A stretch of DNA of 64,000 nt from Rattus norvegicus (Eukaryota; Chordata; Mammalia; Rodentia; Muridae). The stretch is taken from positions 41,228,550-41,292,549 of the forward strand of contig NC_086036.1 in assembly GCF_036323735.1 (NCBI RefSeq), given 5' to 3'. The notes under the pieces were generated by a model. The model made no database searches. It saw only the letters and a program-made list of their open reading frames with translations, and was not told where the DNA came from. Shown here piece after piece: positions 56,001 through 64,000 of this stretch; the first letter of the stretch is position 1, and each line of letters begins with the position of its first letter. A program made the position numbers and the translations under genes.

Positions 56001-56486
56001 TTGATTTCAGCTCTGAGTTTGATTATTTCCTGCCTTCTACTCCTCCTGGGTGTATTTGCTTCCTTTTGTTCTAGAGATTTTAGGTGTGCTGTCAAGCTGC
56101 TTACATATGCTCTTTCCTGTTTCTTTCTGCAGGCACTCAGCGCTATGAGTTTTCCTCTTAGCACAGCTTTCATTGTGTCCCATAAGTTTGGGTATGTTGT
56201 ACCTTCATTGTCATTAAATTCTAAAAAGTCTTTAATTTCTTTCTTTATTTCTTCCTTGACCAGGTTATTATTGAGTAGAGCATTGTTCAATTTCCACGTA
56301 TATGTGGGCATTCTTCCCTTATTGTTATTGAAGACCAGTTTTAGGCCGCGGTGGTCTGTTAACACGCATGGTATTATTTCTATCTTTCTGTACCTGTTGA
56401 GGCCTGTTTTTTGACCAATTATATGGTCAATTTTGGAGAAAGTACCATGAGGAGCTGAGAAGAAGGTATATCCTTTTGCTTTAGGG
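53084..56486 (-). pseudogene. Outer L1 ORF2 (endonuclease end, RT, C-terminal domain), broken
   Basis: Residues from the GYTFFSAPHG region of the endonuclease run through the reverse transcriptase (FADD at 54934-54945) to the CX3CX7HX4C knuckle and the C-terminal SLISGY. Compared with the inner copy it has at least four breaks. They are a 1-nt insertion near 55030 (CTTCCAAG against CTTCAAG), an AAA-to-TAA nonsense codon at 54013, a 4-nt deletion near 53927, and an ID insertion at 53251. Family function: the enzyme nicks DNA and copies L1 RNA at the nick. This copy cannot make it. Confidence 0.92.
53251..53374 (-). mobile_element. ID SINE inside L1 ORF2
   Basis: GTACCACATTTTCT is duplicated at 53237-53250 and 53375-53388. 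The insert has a pyrimidine-rich (T/CTTT) tail of about 46 bp, then GGAGCTGGGGACCG, CACTCTACCACTGGGC and TAAATCCCCGGCCCC, a reverse-complement ID. It adds about 41 codons to the ORF2 frame without a stop. Confidence 0.95.
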
Positions 56487-56499
56487 TAGAATGTTCTTT
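56487..56499. repeat. Target-site duplication of inner L1, left copy
   Basis: TAGAATGTTCTTT matches 62747-62759 exactly. The restored site TTCTTT/AAATATC lies within the outer L1 ORF2 and fits L1 endonuclease preference. Confidence 0.93.
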
Positions 56500-56511
56500 T
56501 TTTTTTTTTTG

Positions 56512-57233
56512 CCTATTTTTTTTTATTAACTTGAGTATTTCTTATATACATTTCGAGTGTTATTCCCTTTCCCAGTTTCCGGGCAAACATCCCCCTCCCC
56601 CCTCCCCTTCCTTATGGGTGTTCCCCTCCCAGCCCTCCCCCCATTGCCGCCCTCCCCCCATAGACTAGTTCACTGGGGGTTCAGTCTAAGCAGGACCCAG
56701 GGCTTCCCCTTCCACTGGTGCTCTTACTAGGATATTCATTGCTACCTATGGGGTCAGAGTCCAGGGTCAGTCCATGTATAGTCTTTAGGTAGTGGCTTAG
56801 TCCCTGGAAGCTCTGGTTGCTTGGCATTGTTGTACTTTTGGGGTCTCGAGCCCCTTCAAGCTCTTCCAGTTCTTTCTCTGATTCCTTCAATAGGGGACCT
56901 ATTCTCAGTTCAGTGGTTTGCTGCTGGCATTCGCCTCTGTATTTGCTGTATTCTGGCTGTGTCTCTCAGGAGCGATCTACATCCGGCTCCTGTCGGTCTG
57001 CACTTCTTTGCTTCATCCATCTTGTCTAATTGGGTGGCTGTATATGTATGGGCCACATGTGGGGCAGGCTCTGAATGGGTGTTCCTTCAGTCTCTGTTTT
57101 AATCTTTGCCTCTCCCTTCCCTGCCAAGGGTATTCTTTTTCCTCATTTAAAGAAGGAGTGAAGCATTCACATTTTGATCATCCGTCTTGAGTTTCGTTTG
57201 TTCTAGGGATCTAGGGTAATTCAAGCATTTGGG
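56512..57233 (-). other. Inner L1 3' UTR with G-rich tract
   Basis: It follows the ORF2 stop. C runs on the plus strand (56590-56662) give G4-G6 runs in the L1 RNA. It ends in AATAAAAAAAAATAGGC-type sequence and poly(A). It is nearly identical in layout to the outer copy at 52358-53083. Confidence 0.87.
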
Positions 57234-60200
57234 CTAATAGCCACTTATCAATGAGTGCATACCATGTATGTCTTTCTGTGATTGGGTTAGCTCACTCAGG
57301 ATGATATTTTCCAGTTCCAACCATTTGCCTACGAATTTCATAAAGTCGTTGTTTTTGATAGCTGAGTAATATTCCATTGTGTAGATGTACCACATTTTCT
57401 GTATCCATTCCTCTGTTGAAGGGCATCTGGGTTCTTTCCAGCTTCTGGCTATTATAAATAAGGCTGCGATGAACATAGTGGTGCACGTGTCTCTTTTATA
57501 TGTTGAGGCATCTTTTGGGTATATGCCCAAAGAGCGGTATAGCTGGGTCCTCAGGCAGTTCAATGTCCAATTTTCTGAGGAACCTCCAGACTGATTTCCA
57601 GAATGGTTTTACCAGTCTGCAATCCCACCAACAATGGAGGAGAGTTCCTCTTTCTCCACATCCTCGCCAGCATCTGCTGTCACCTGAGTTTTTGATCTTA
57701 GCCAATCGCACTGGTGTGAGGTGAAATCTCAGGGTTGTTTTGATTTGCATTTCCCTTATGACTAAAGACGTTGAACATTTCTTTAGGTGTTTCTCAGCCA
57801 TTTGGCATTCCTCAGCTGTGAATTCTTTGTTTAGCTCTGAACCCCATTTTTAATAGGGTTATTTGTTTCCCTGCGGTCTAACTTCTTGAGTTCTTTGTAT
57901 ATTTTGGATACGAGCCCTCTGTCAGTTGTAGGATTGGTAAAGATCTTTTCCCAATCTGTTGGTTGCCGTTTTGTCCTAACCACAGTGTCCTTTGCCTTAC
58001 AGAAGCTTTGCAGTTTTGTGAGATCCCATTTGTCGATTCGTGATCTTAGAGCATAAGCCATTGGTGTTTTGTTCAGGAAATTTTTTCCAGTGCCCATGTG
58101 TTCCAGATGCTTCCCTAGTTTTTCTTCTATTAGTTTGAGTGTGTCTGGTTTGATGTGGAGGTCCTTGATCCACTTGGACTTAAGCTTTGTACAGGGTGAT
58201 AAGCATGGATCGATCTGCATTCTTCTACATGTTGCCCTCCAGTTGAACCAGCACCATTTGCTGAAAATGCTATCTTTTTTCCATTGGATGGTTTTGGCTC
58301 CTTTGTCAAAAATCAAGTGACCATAGGTGTGTGGGTTTTTTTCTGGGTCTTCAATTCTATTCCATTGGTCTATCTGTCTGTCTCTGTACCATTACCATGC
58401 AGTTTTTATCACTATTGCTCTGTAATACTGCTTGAGTTCAGGGATAGTGATTCCCCCTGAAGTCCTTTTATTGTTGAGGATAGCTTTAGCTATCCTGGGT
58501 TTTTTGTTATTCCAGATGAATTTGCAAATTGTTCTGTCTAACTCTTTGAAGAATTGGATTGGTATTTTGATGGGGATTGCATTGAATCTGTAGATTGCTT
58601 TTGGTAAAATGGCCATTTTTACTATATTAATCCTGCCAATCCATGAGCATGGGAGATCTTTCCATCTTCTGAGGTCTTCTTCAATTTCTTTCTTCAGTGT
58701 CTTGAAGTTCTTATTGTACAAATCTTTTACTTGCTTGGTTAAAGTCACACCGAGGTACTTTATATTATTTGGGTCTATTATGAAGGGTGTCGTTTCCCTA
58801 ATTTCTTTCTTGGCTTGTTTCTCTTTTGTATAGAGGAAGGCTACTGATTTATTTGAGTTAATTTTATACCCAGCCACTTTGCTGAAGTTGTTTATCAGCT
58901 TTAGTAGTTCTCTGGTGGAACTTTTGGGATCACTTAAATACACTATCATGTCATCTGCAAATAGTGATATTTTGACCTCTTCTTTTCCGATCTGTATCCC
59001 TTTGATCTCCTTTTGTTGTCTGATTGCTCTGGCTAGAACTTCAAGAACTATATTGAATAAGTAGGGAGAGAGTGGGCAGCCTTGTCTAGTCCCTGATTTT
59101 AGTGGGATTGCTTCAAGTTTCTCTCCATTTAGTTTAATGTTAGCAACTGGTTTGCTGTATATGGCTTTTACTATGTTTAGGTATGGGCCTTGAATTCCTA
59201 TTCTTTCCAGGACTTTTATCATGAAGGGGTGTTGAATTTTGTCAAATGCTTTCTCAGCATCTAATGAAATGATCATGTGGTTCTGTTCTTTCAGTTTGTT
59301 TATATAATGGATCACGTTGATGGTTTTCCGTATATTAAACCATCCCTGCATGCCTGGGATGAAGCCTACTTGATCATGGTGGATGATTGTTTTGATGTGC
59401 TCTTGAATTCGGTTTGCCAGAATTTTATTGAGTATTTTTGCGTCGATATTCATAAGGGAAATTGGTCTGAAGTTCTCTTTCTTTGTTGTGTCTTTGTGTG
59501 GTTTAGGTATAAGAGTAATTGTGGCTTCGTGGAAGGAATTCGGTAGGGCTCCATCTGTTTCAATTTTGTGGAATAGTTTGGATAATATTGGTATGAGGTC
59601 TTCTATGAAGGTTTGATAGAATTCTGCACTAAACCCGTCTGGACCTGGGCTCTTTTTGGTTGGGAGACCTTTAATGACTGCTTCTATTTCCTTAGGAGTT
59701 ATGGGGTTGTTTAACTGGTTTATCTGTTCCTGATTTAACTTCGATACCTGGTATCTGTCTAGGAAATTGTCCATTTCCTGAAGATTTTCAAGTTTTGTTG
59801 AATATAGGTTTTTATAGTAAGATCTGATGATTTTTTGAATTTCCTCTGAATCTGTAGTTATGTCTCCCTTTTCATTTCTGATTTTGTTAATTTGGACGCA
59901 CTCTCTGTGTCCTCTCATTAGTCTGGCTAAGGGTTTATCTATCTTGTTGATTTTCTCAAAGAACCAACTTTTGGTTCTGTTGATTCTTTTTATGGTCCTT
60001 TTTGTTTCTACTTGGTTGATTTCAGCTCTGAGTTTGATTATTTCCTGCCTTCTACTCCTCCTGGGTGTATTTGCTTCTTTTTGTTCTAGAGCTTTTAGGT
60101 GTGCTGTCAAGCTGCTGACATATGCTCTTTCCTGTTTCTTTCTGCAAGCACTCAGCGCTATGAGTTTTCCTCTTAGCACAGCTTTCATTGTGTCCCACAA

Positions 60201-61061
60201 GTTTGAGTATGTTGTATCTTCATTTTCATTACATTCTAAAAAGTTTTTAATTTCTTTCTTTATTTCTTCCTTGACCAGGTTATCATTGAGTAGAGCATTG
60301 TTCAATTTCCACGTATATGTGGGCATTCTTCCCTTATTGTTATTGAAGACCAGTTTTAGGCCGTGGTGGTCCGATAGCACGCATGGGATTATTTCTATCT
60401 TTCTGTACCCGTTGAGGCCCGTTTTTTGACCAATTATATGGTCAATTTTGGAGAAAGTACCATGAGGAGCTGAGAAGAAGGTATATCCTTTTGCTTTAGG
60501 ATAGAATGTTCTATAAATATCCGTTAAGTCCATTTGGCTCATGACTTCTCTTAGTCTGTCGACATCACTGTTTAATTTCTGTTTCCATGATCTGTCCATT
60601 GATGAGAGTGGGGTGTTGAAATCTCCCACTATTATTGTGTGAGGTGCAATGTGTGTTTTGAGCTTTAGTAAGGTTTCTTTTACGTATGTAGGTGCCCTTG
60701 TATTTGGGGCATAGATATTTAGGATTGAGAGTTCATCTTGGTGGATTTTTCCTTTGATGAATATGGAGTGTCCTTCCTTATTTTTTTTGATGACTTTTAG
60801 TTGGAAATTGATTTTATTTGATATTAGAATGGCTACTCCAGCTTGCTTCTTCTGACCATTTGCTTGGAAATTTGTTTTCCAGCCTTTCACTCTGAGGTAG
60901 TGTCTGTCTTTGTCTCTGAGGTGTGTTTCCTGTAGGCAGCAGAATGCAGGGTCCTCGTTGCGTATCCAGTTTGTTAATCTATGTCTTTTTATTGGGGAGT
61001 TGAGGCCATTGATATTGAGAGATATTAAGGAATAGTGATTATTGTTTCCCTTTATATTCAT
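57234..61061 (-). pseudogene. Inner L1 ORF2 (endonuclease-RT), disabled by few mutations
   Basis: The first 889 codons (58392-61061) are uninterrupted. The start is the ATG at 61059-61061, because an in-frame TGA lies just upstream. Endonuclease residues 1-235 include N16, E45 (CCLQETHL), GDFN and SDHHG. The RT has FADD at residues 701-704 (58950-58961). TAT-to-TAA nonsense at 58392 then cuts the protein. The same frame resumes to 57831, followed by a 1-nt loss near 57845 and a 1-nt gain near 57535 that restores the frame to SLISGY. The zinc knuckle CX3CX7HX4C is still readable at about 57700. Known family role: target-primed reverse transcription of L1 and SINE RNA. This copy is inactive unless the stop is read through. 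Confidence 0.93.
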
Positions 61062-61120
61062 ATTTGGATGTGAGGTTATGTTTGTGTGCTTTCATTCTCT
61101 TTGTTTTGTTGCCAAGACAA

Positions 61121-62194
61121 TTAGTTTCTTGCTTCTTCTAGGGTATAGCTTGCCTCCTTATGTTGGGCTTTACCATTTATTACCCTTTGTAGTGCTGGAT
61201 TTGTAGAAAGATATTGTGTAAATTTGGGTTTGTCATGGAATATCTTGGTTTCTCCATCAATGTTAATTGAGAGTTTTGCTGGATACAGTAACCTGGGCTG
61301 GCATTTGTGTTCTCTTAGGGTCTGTATTACATAAGTCCAGGATCTTCTGGCCTTCATAGTTTCTGGCGAGAAGTCTGGTGTGATTCTGATAGGTCTTCCT
61401 TTATATGTTACTTGACCTTTTTCCCTTACTGCTTTTAATATTCTTTCTTTATTTTGTGCGTTTGGTGTTTTGACAATTATGTCATGGGAGGTGTTTCTTT
61501 TCTGGTCCAATCTATTTGGAGTTTTGTAGGCTTCTTGTATGTCTATGGGTATCTCTTTTTTTAGGTTAGGGACGTTTTCTTCTATGATTTTGTTGAAGAT
61601 ATTTACTGGTCCTTTGAGCTGGGAGTCTTCACTCTCTTCTATACCTATTATCCTTAGGTTTGATCTTCTCATTGAGTCCTGGATTTCCTGTATGTTTTGG
61701 ACCAGTAGCTTTTTCCGCTTTACATTATCTTTGACAGTTGAGTCAATGATTTCTGTGGAATCTTCTGCTCCTGAGATTCTCTCTTCCATCTCTTGTATTC
61801 TGTTGGTGAAGCTTGTATCTACAGCTCCTTGTCTCTTCTTTTGGTTTTCTATATCCAGGGTTGTTTCCATGTGTTCTTTCTTGATTGCTTCTATTTCCAT
61901 TTTTAATTCCTTCAACTGTTTGATTGTGTTTTCCTGGAATTCTTTCAGGGATTTTTGCGATTCCTCTCTGTAGGCTTCTACTTGTTTATTAATGTTTTCC
62001 TGTGTTTCCCTAAGTGTGTTCATGTCTTTCTTGAAGTCCTCCAGCATCATGATCAAATATGATTTTGAAACTAGATCTTGCTTTTCTGGTGTGTTTGGAT
62101 ATTCCATGTTTATTTTGGTGGGAGAATTGGGCTCCGATGATGGCATGTAGTCTTGGTTTCTGTTGCTTGGGTTCCTGCGCTTGCCTCTCGCCAT
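61121..62194 (-). CDS. L1 ORF1p, intact 357-residue frame
   Basis: It encodes the L1 nucleic-acid chaperone, which works as a trimer in the L1 ribonucleoprotein. The ATG context and start residues MARGKRRNPSNRNQ match the other copies. The coiled coil (about 50-175) keeps the NTLRETQENINK segment missing from the 351-residue copy. An RRM-like domain (LRIIGIEE, about 180-270) and a C-terminal domain (YKGRPIRITPDFSPE onward) follow. No stop or frameshift occurs. ORF2 begins about 60 nt downstream in the usual bicistronic layout. Differences such as S/H and T/Y substitutions from the 1753-2808 copy suggest separate source elements. Confidence 0.93.
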   Translation of the reverse strand: MARGKRRNPSNRNQDYMPSSEPNSPTKINMEYPNTPEKQDLVSKSYLIMMLEDFKKDMNTLRETQENINKQVEAYREESQKSLKEFQENTIKQLKELKMEIEAIKKEHMETTLDIENQKKRQGAVDTSFTNRIQEMEERISGAEDSTEIIDSTVKDNVKRKKLLVQNIQEIQDSMRRSNLRIIGIEESEDSQLKGPVNIFNKIIEENVPNLKKEIPIDIQEAYKTPNRLDQKRNTSHDIIVKTPNAQNKERILKAVREKGQVTYKGRPIRITPDFSPETMKARRSWTYVIQTLREHKCQPRLLYPAKLSINIDGETKIFHDKPKFTQYLSTNPALQRVINGKAQHKEASYTLEEARN

Positions 62195-62746
62195 CAGATT
62201 ATCTCTAGTGTTACTTTGTTCTGCTATTTCTGACAGTGGCTAGACTGTCCTATAAGCCTGTGTGTCAGGAGTGCTGTAGACCTGTTTTCCTCTCTTTCAG
62301 TCAGTTATGGGGACAGAGTGTTCTGCTTTCGGGCGTGTAGTTTTTCCTCTCTACAGGTCTTCAGCTGTTCCTGTGGGCCTGTGTCTTGAGTTCACCAGGC
62401 AGCTTTCTTGCAGCAGAAAATTTGGTCTTACCTGTGGTCCTGAGGCTCAAGTTCGCTCGTGGGGTGCTGCCCAGGGGCTCTCTGCAGCAGCAGCAACCAG
62501 GAAGACCTGTGCCGCCCCTTTCCGGGAGCTTCAGTGCACCAGGGTTCCAGATGGTCTTTGGCTTTTTCCTCTGGCGTCCGAGATGTGTGTGCAGGGAGCA
62601 GTCTCTTCTGGTTTCCCAGGCTTGTCTGCCTCTCTGAAGGTTTAGCTCTCCCTCCCACGGGATTTGGGTGCAGAGAACTGTTTATCCGGTCTGTTTCTTT
62701 CAGGTTCCGGAGGTGTCTCAGGCAGGTGTCCTGCCGCTCCTGGGCC
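62195..62746 (-). promoter_or_regulatory. Inner L1 5' UTR (promoter region)
   Basis: A GC-rich leader aligning with 2809-3360 of the chimera, ending at the TSD 62747-62759 with GGCCCAGGAGCGGCAGG on the minus strand. About 120 bp of the longer leader is absent. The short frames here on either strand are not genes. Confidence 0.82.
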
Positions 62747-62759
62747 TAGAATGTTCTTT

Positions 62760-63360
62760 AAATATCTGTTAAGTCCATTCGGCTCATGACTTCTCTTAGT
62801 CTGTCTATGTCTCTGTTTAATTTCTTTTTCCATGATCTGTCCATTGATGAGAGTGGGGTTTTGAAGTCTCCTACTATTATTGTGTGAGGTGCAATGTGTG
62901 TTTTGAGCTTTAGTAAGGTTTCTTTTACGTATGTAGGTGCCCTTGTATTTGGGGCATAGATATTTAGGATTGAGAGTTCATCTTGGTGGATTTTTCCTTT
63001 GATGAATATGAAGTGTCCTTCCTTATCTTTTTTGATGAATTTTAGTTGAAAATTGATTTTATTTGATATTAGAATGGCTACTCCAGCTTGCTTCTTCTGA
63101 CCATTTGCTTGGAACGTTGTTTTCCAGCCTTTCACTCTGAGGTAGTGTCTGTCTTTGTCTCTGAGGTGTGTTTCCTGTAGGCAGCAGAATGCAGGGTCCT
63201 CATTGCATATCCAGTTTGTTAATCTATGTCTTTTTATTGGGGAGTTGAGGCCATTGATGTTGAGGGATATTAAGGAATAGTGATTATTGCGTCCTGTTAT
63301 ATTCATATTTGGATGTGAGGTTATGTTTGTGTGCTTTTCTTCTCTTTGTTTTGTTGCCAA
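62760..63360 (-). pseudogene. Outer L1 ORF2 N-terminal endonuclease part
   Basis: About 200 codons of the AP-type endonuclease (SLNINGLN, CCLQETHL, VGDFKTPLS) are open from a TTG near 63360; the first ATG is at 63304-63306. GDFK replaces the usual GDFN, a change at a normally conserved catalytic-site Asn. The frame is cut at the inner L1 insertion and continues at 56486. Confidence 0.9.
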
Positions 63361-63365
63361 GACGA

Positions 63366-64000
63366 TTAGTTTCTTGCTTCTTCTAGAGTATAGCTTGCCT
63401 CCTTATGTTGGGCTTTACCATTTATTACCCTTTGTAGTGCTGGATTTGTAGAAAGATATTGTGTAAATTTGGTTTTGTCATGGAATATCTTGGTTTCTCC
63501 ATCTATGTTAATTGAGAGTTTTGCAGGATACAGTAACCTGGGCTGGCATTTGTGTTCTCTTAGGGTCTGTATGACATCTGTCCAGGATCTTCTGGCTTTC
63601 ATAGTTTCTGGCGAAAAGTCCGGGGTAATTCTGATAGGTCTGCCTTTATACGTTACTTGACCTTTTCCCCTTACTGCTTTTAATATTCTTTCTTTATTTT
63701 GTGCGTTTGGTGTTTTGACTAGTATGTGACTGGAGGTGTTTCTTTTCTGGTCCAATCTATTTGTAGTTCTGTAGGCTTCTTGCATGTCTATGGGTATCTC
63801 TTTTTTTAGGTTAGGGAAGTTTTCTTCTATGATTTTGTTGAAGATATTTACTGGTCCTTTCTTTGAGTTGGCAGTCTTCACTCTCTTCTATATCTATTAT
63901 CCTTAGGTTTGATCTTCTCATTGACTCCTGGATTTCCTGTATGTTTTGGACCAGTAGCTTTTTCTGCTTTACATTATCTTTGACAGTTGAGTCAATGATT
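63366..64000 (-). pseudogene. Outer L1 ORF1, frameshifted and partial
   Basis: The C-terminal 160 or so residues (RRM-like and C-terminal domains) are open to about 63860. There, GGTCCTTTCTTTGAGTTGG replaces GGTCCTTTGAGCTGG, a 4-nt insertion that breaks the frame. The coiled-coil part continues in another frame past the window end. Confidence 0.9.

Larger units (their letters stand above)
52333..56499 (-). mobile_element. Outer L1, 3' portion (split by inner L1)
   Basis: A rat-type L1 on the minus strand: A-rich tail (52333-52357), 3' UTR, then the reading frame of ORF2 back to the endonuclease. At 56499 it breaks at TAGAATGTTCTTT, and the next L1 base continues at 62760. The same element therefore occupies 52333-56499 and 62747-64000. 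Its 5' end and TSD are outside the window. Confidence 0.93.
56500..62746 (-). mobile_element. Inner L1, nearly full length (about 6.25 kb)
   Basis: A minus-strand L1 inserted into the ORF2 endonuclease region of the outer L1. It contains poly(A), a 3' UTR (to 57233), ORF2 (57234-61061, broken), a spacer of about 60 nt, intact ORF1 (61121-62194) and about 550 bp of 5' UTR. The 5' end lacks about 120 bp present in the 115-3485 chimera, so it is slightly 5'-truncated or uses a different start. Confidence 0.95.
62747..64000 (-). mobile_element. Outer L1, 5' portion (runs off the window)
   Basis: After the second TSD copy (62747-62759) the outer L1 resumes exactly where it broke at 56499. It reads ORF2 N-terminus, the ORF1/ORF2 spacer and most of ORF1 toward the window edge. 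Confidence 0.93.

Noticed and set aside
55845..56414. 189-codon plus-strand frame, repeated at 59860-60429
   Set aside because: Antisense shadow of L1 ORF2. Its presence in both L1 copies reflects their homology and does not indicate a gene family.

Overview
The window looks like rodent, and most probably rat (Rattus norvegicus), nuclear DNA. It is packed with B1, B2, B3/B4-like and ID SINEs, and ID copies with the BC1-like, tRNA-Ala-derived consensus are typical of rat. It also holds rat-type L1 elements, MaLR-type solo LTRs and a hAT-type rodent DNA transposon, plus many (CA)n, (CT)n, (GA)n and (GATA)n microsatellites. I see no credible host protein-coding exon, tRNA, rRNA or CRISPR array. 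The only convincing protein-coding sequences belong to L1 retrotransposons. The window is best read as intergenic or intronic DNA.

Left end (1-3.5 kb): a B1 SINE is split by a 3.37-kb insertion flanked by a perfect 16-bp target-site duplication (TSD). The insert is not an ordinary L1. On the minus strand it runs L1 5' UTR, an intact 351-codon ORF1, and about 130 codons of ORF2. It then switches abruptly into about 1.24 kb of non-L1 sequence that ends in AATAAA and poly(A), like the 3' UTR of a cellular mRNA. This single-event L1/host-mRNA chimera is the most interesting item in the window.

Middle (3.5-52.3 kb): mostly ordinary, repeat-dissected non-coding DNA. Notable items are a hAT-like element (4.3 kb), a CCTCCTG-type minisatellite expanded inside a rodent interspersed repeat (5.2-5.8 kb), and two MaLR-like LTRs with B2 insertions (8.1-8.75 and 10.2-10.7 kb). 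There is a 315-bp CA array beside an ancient L1M-type LINE (23.3-26.2 kb), a relic with a primer-binding-site-like motif (30.7 kb), and a 0.3-kb 5'-truncated retrocopy (31.8-32.1 kb). Others are a compound ATAGAT/ACAGAT/AGAT microsatellite (40.4 kb), a young ID with a 17-bp TSD (40.9 kb), an 87-bp L1-style micro-insertion (47.1 kb), and five identical copies of a 28-bp unit (51.45 kb).

Right end (52.3-64 kb): one L1 (minus strand, 5' end beyond the window) is split inside the ORF2 endonuclease domain by a second, nearly full-length L1 of 6.25 kb. A 13-bp TSD flanks the inner element. The inner L1 has an intact 357-codon ORF1, but its ORF2 carries stop codons and two 1-nt frameshifts. The outer L1 carries frameshifts, a nonsense codon and an ID insertion. 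All three L1-derived insertions lie on the minus strand. They share family features: a coiled-coil/RRM/CTD ORF1p, an AP-type endonuclease, FADD reverse transcriptase, a CX3CX7HX4C knuckle, and a G-rich 3' UTR.

Family names rest on recall of consensus sequences rather than a database search. Boundaries without a TSD are accurate only to about 5-20 bp.
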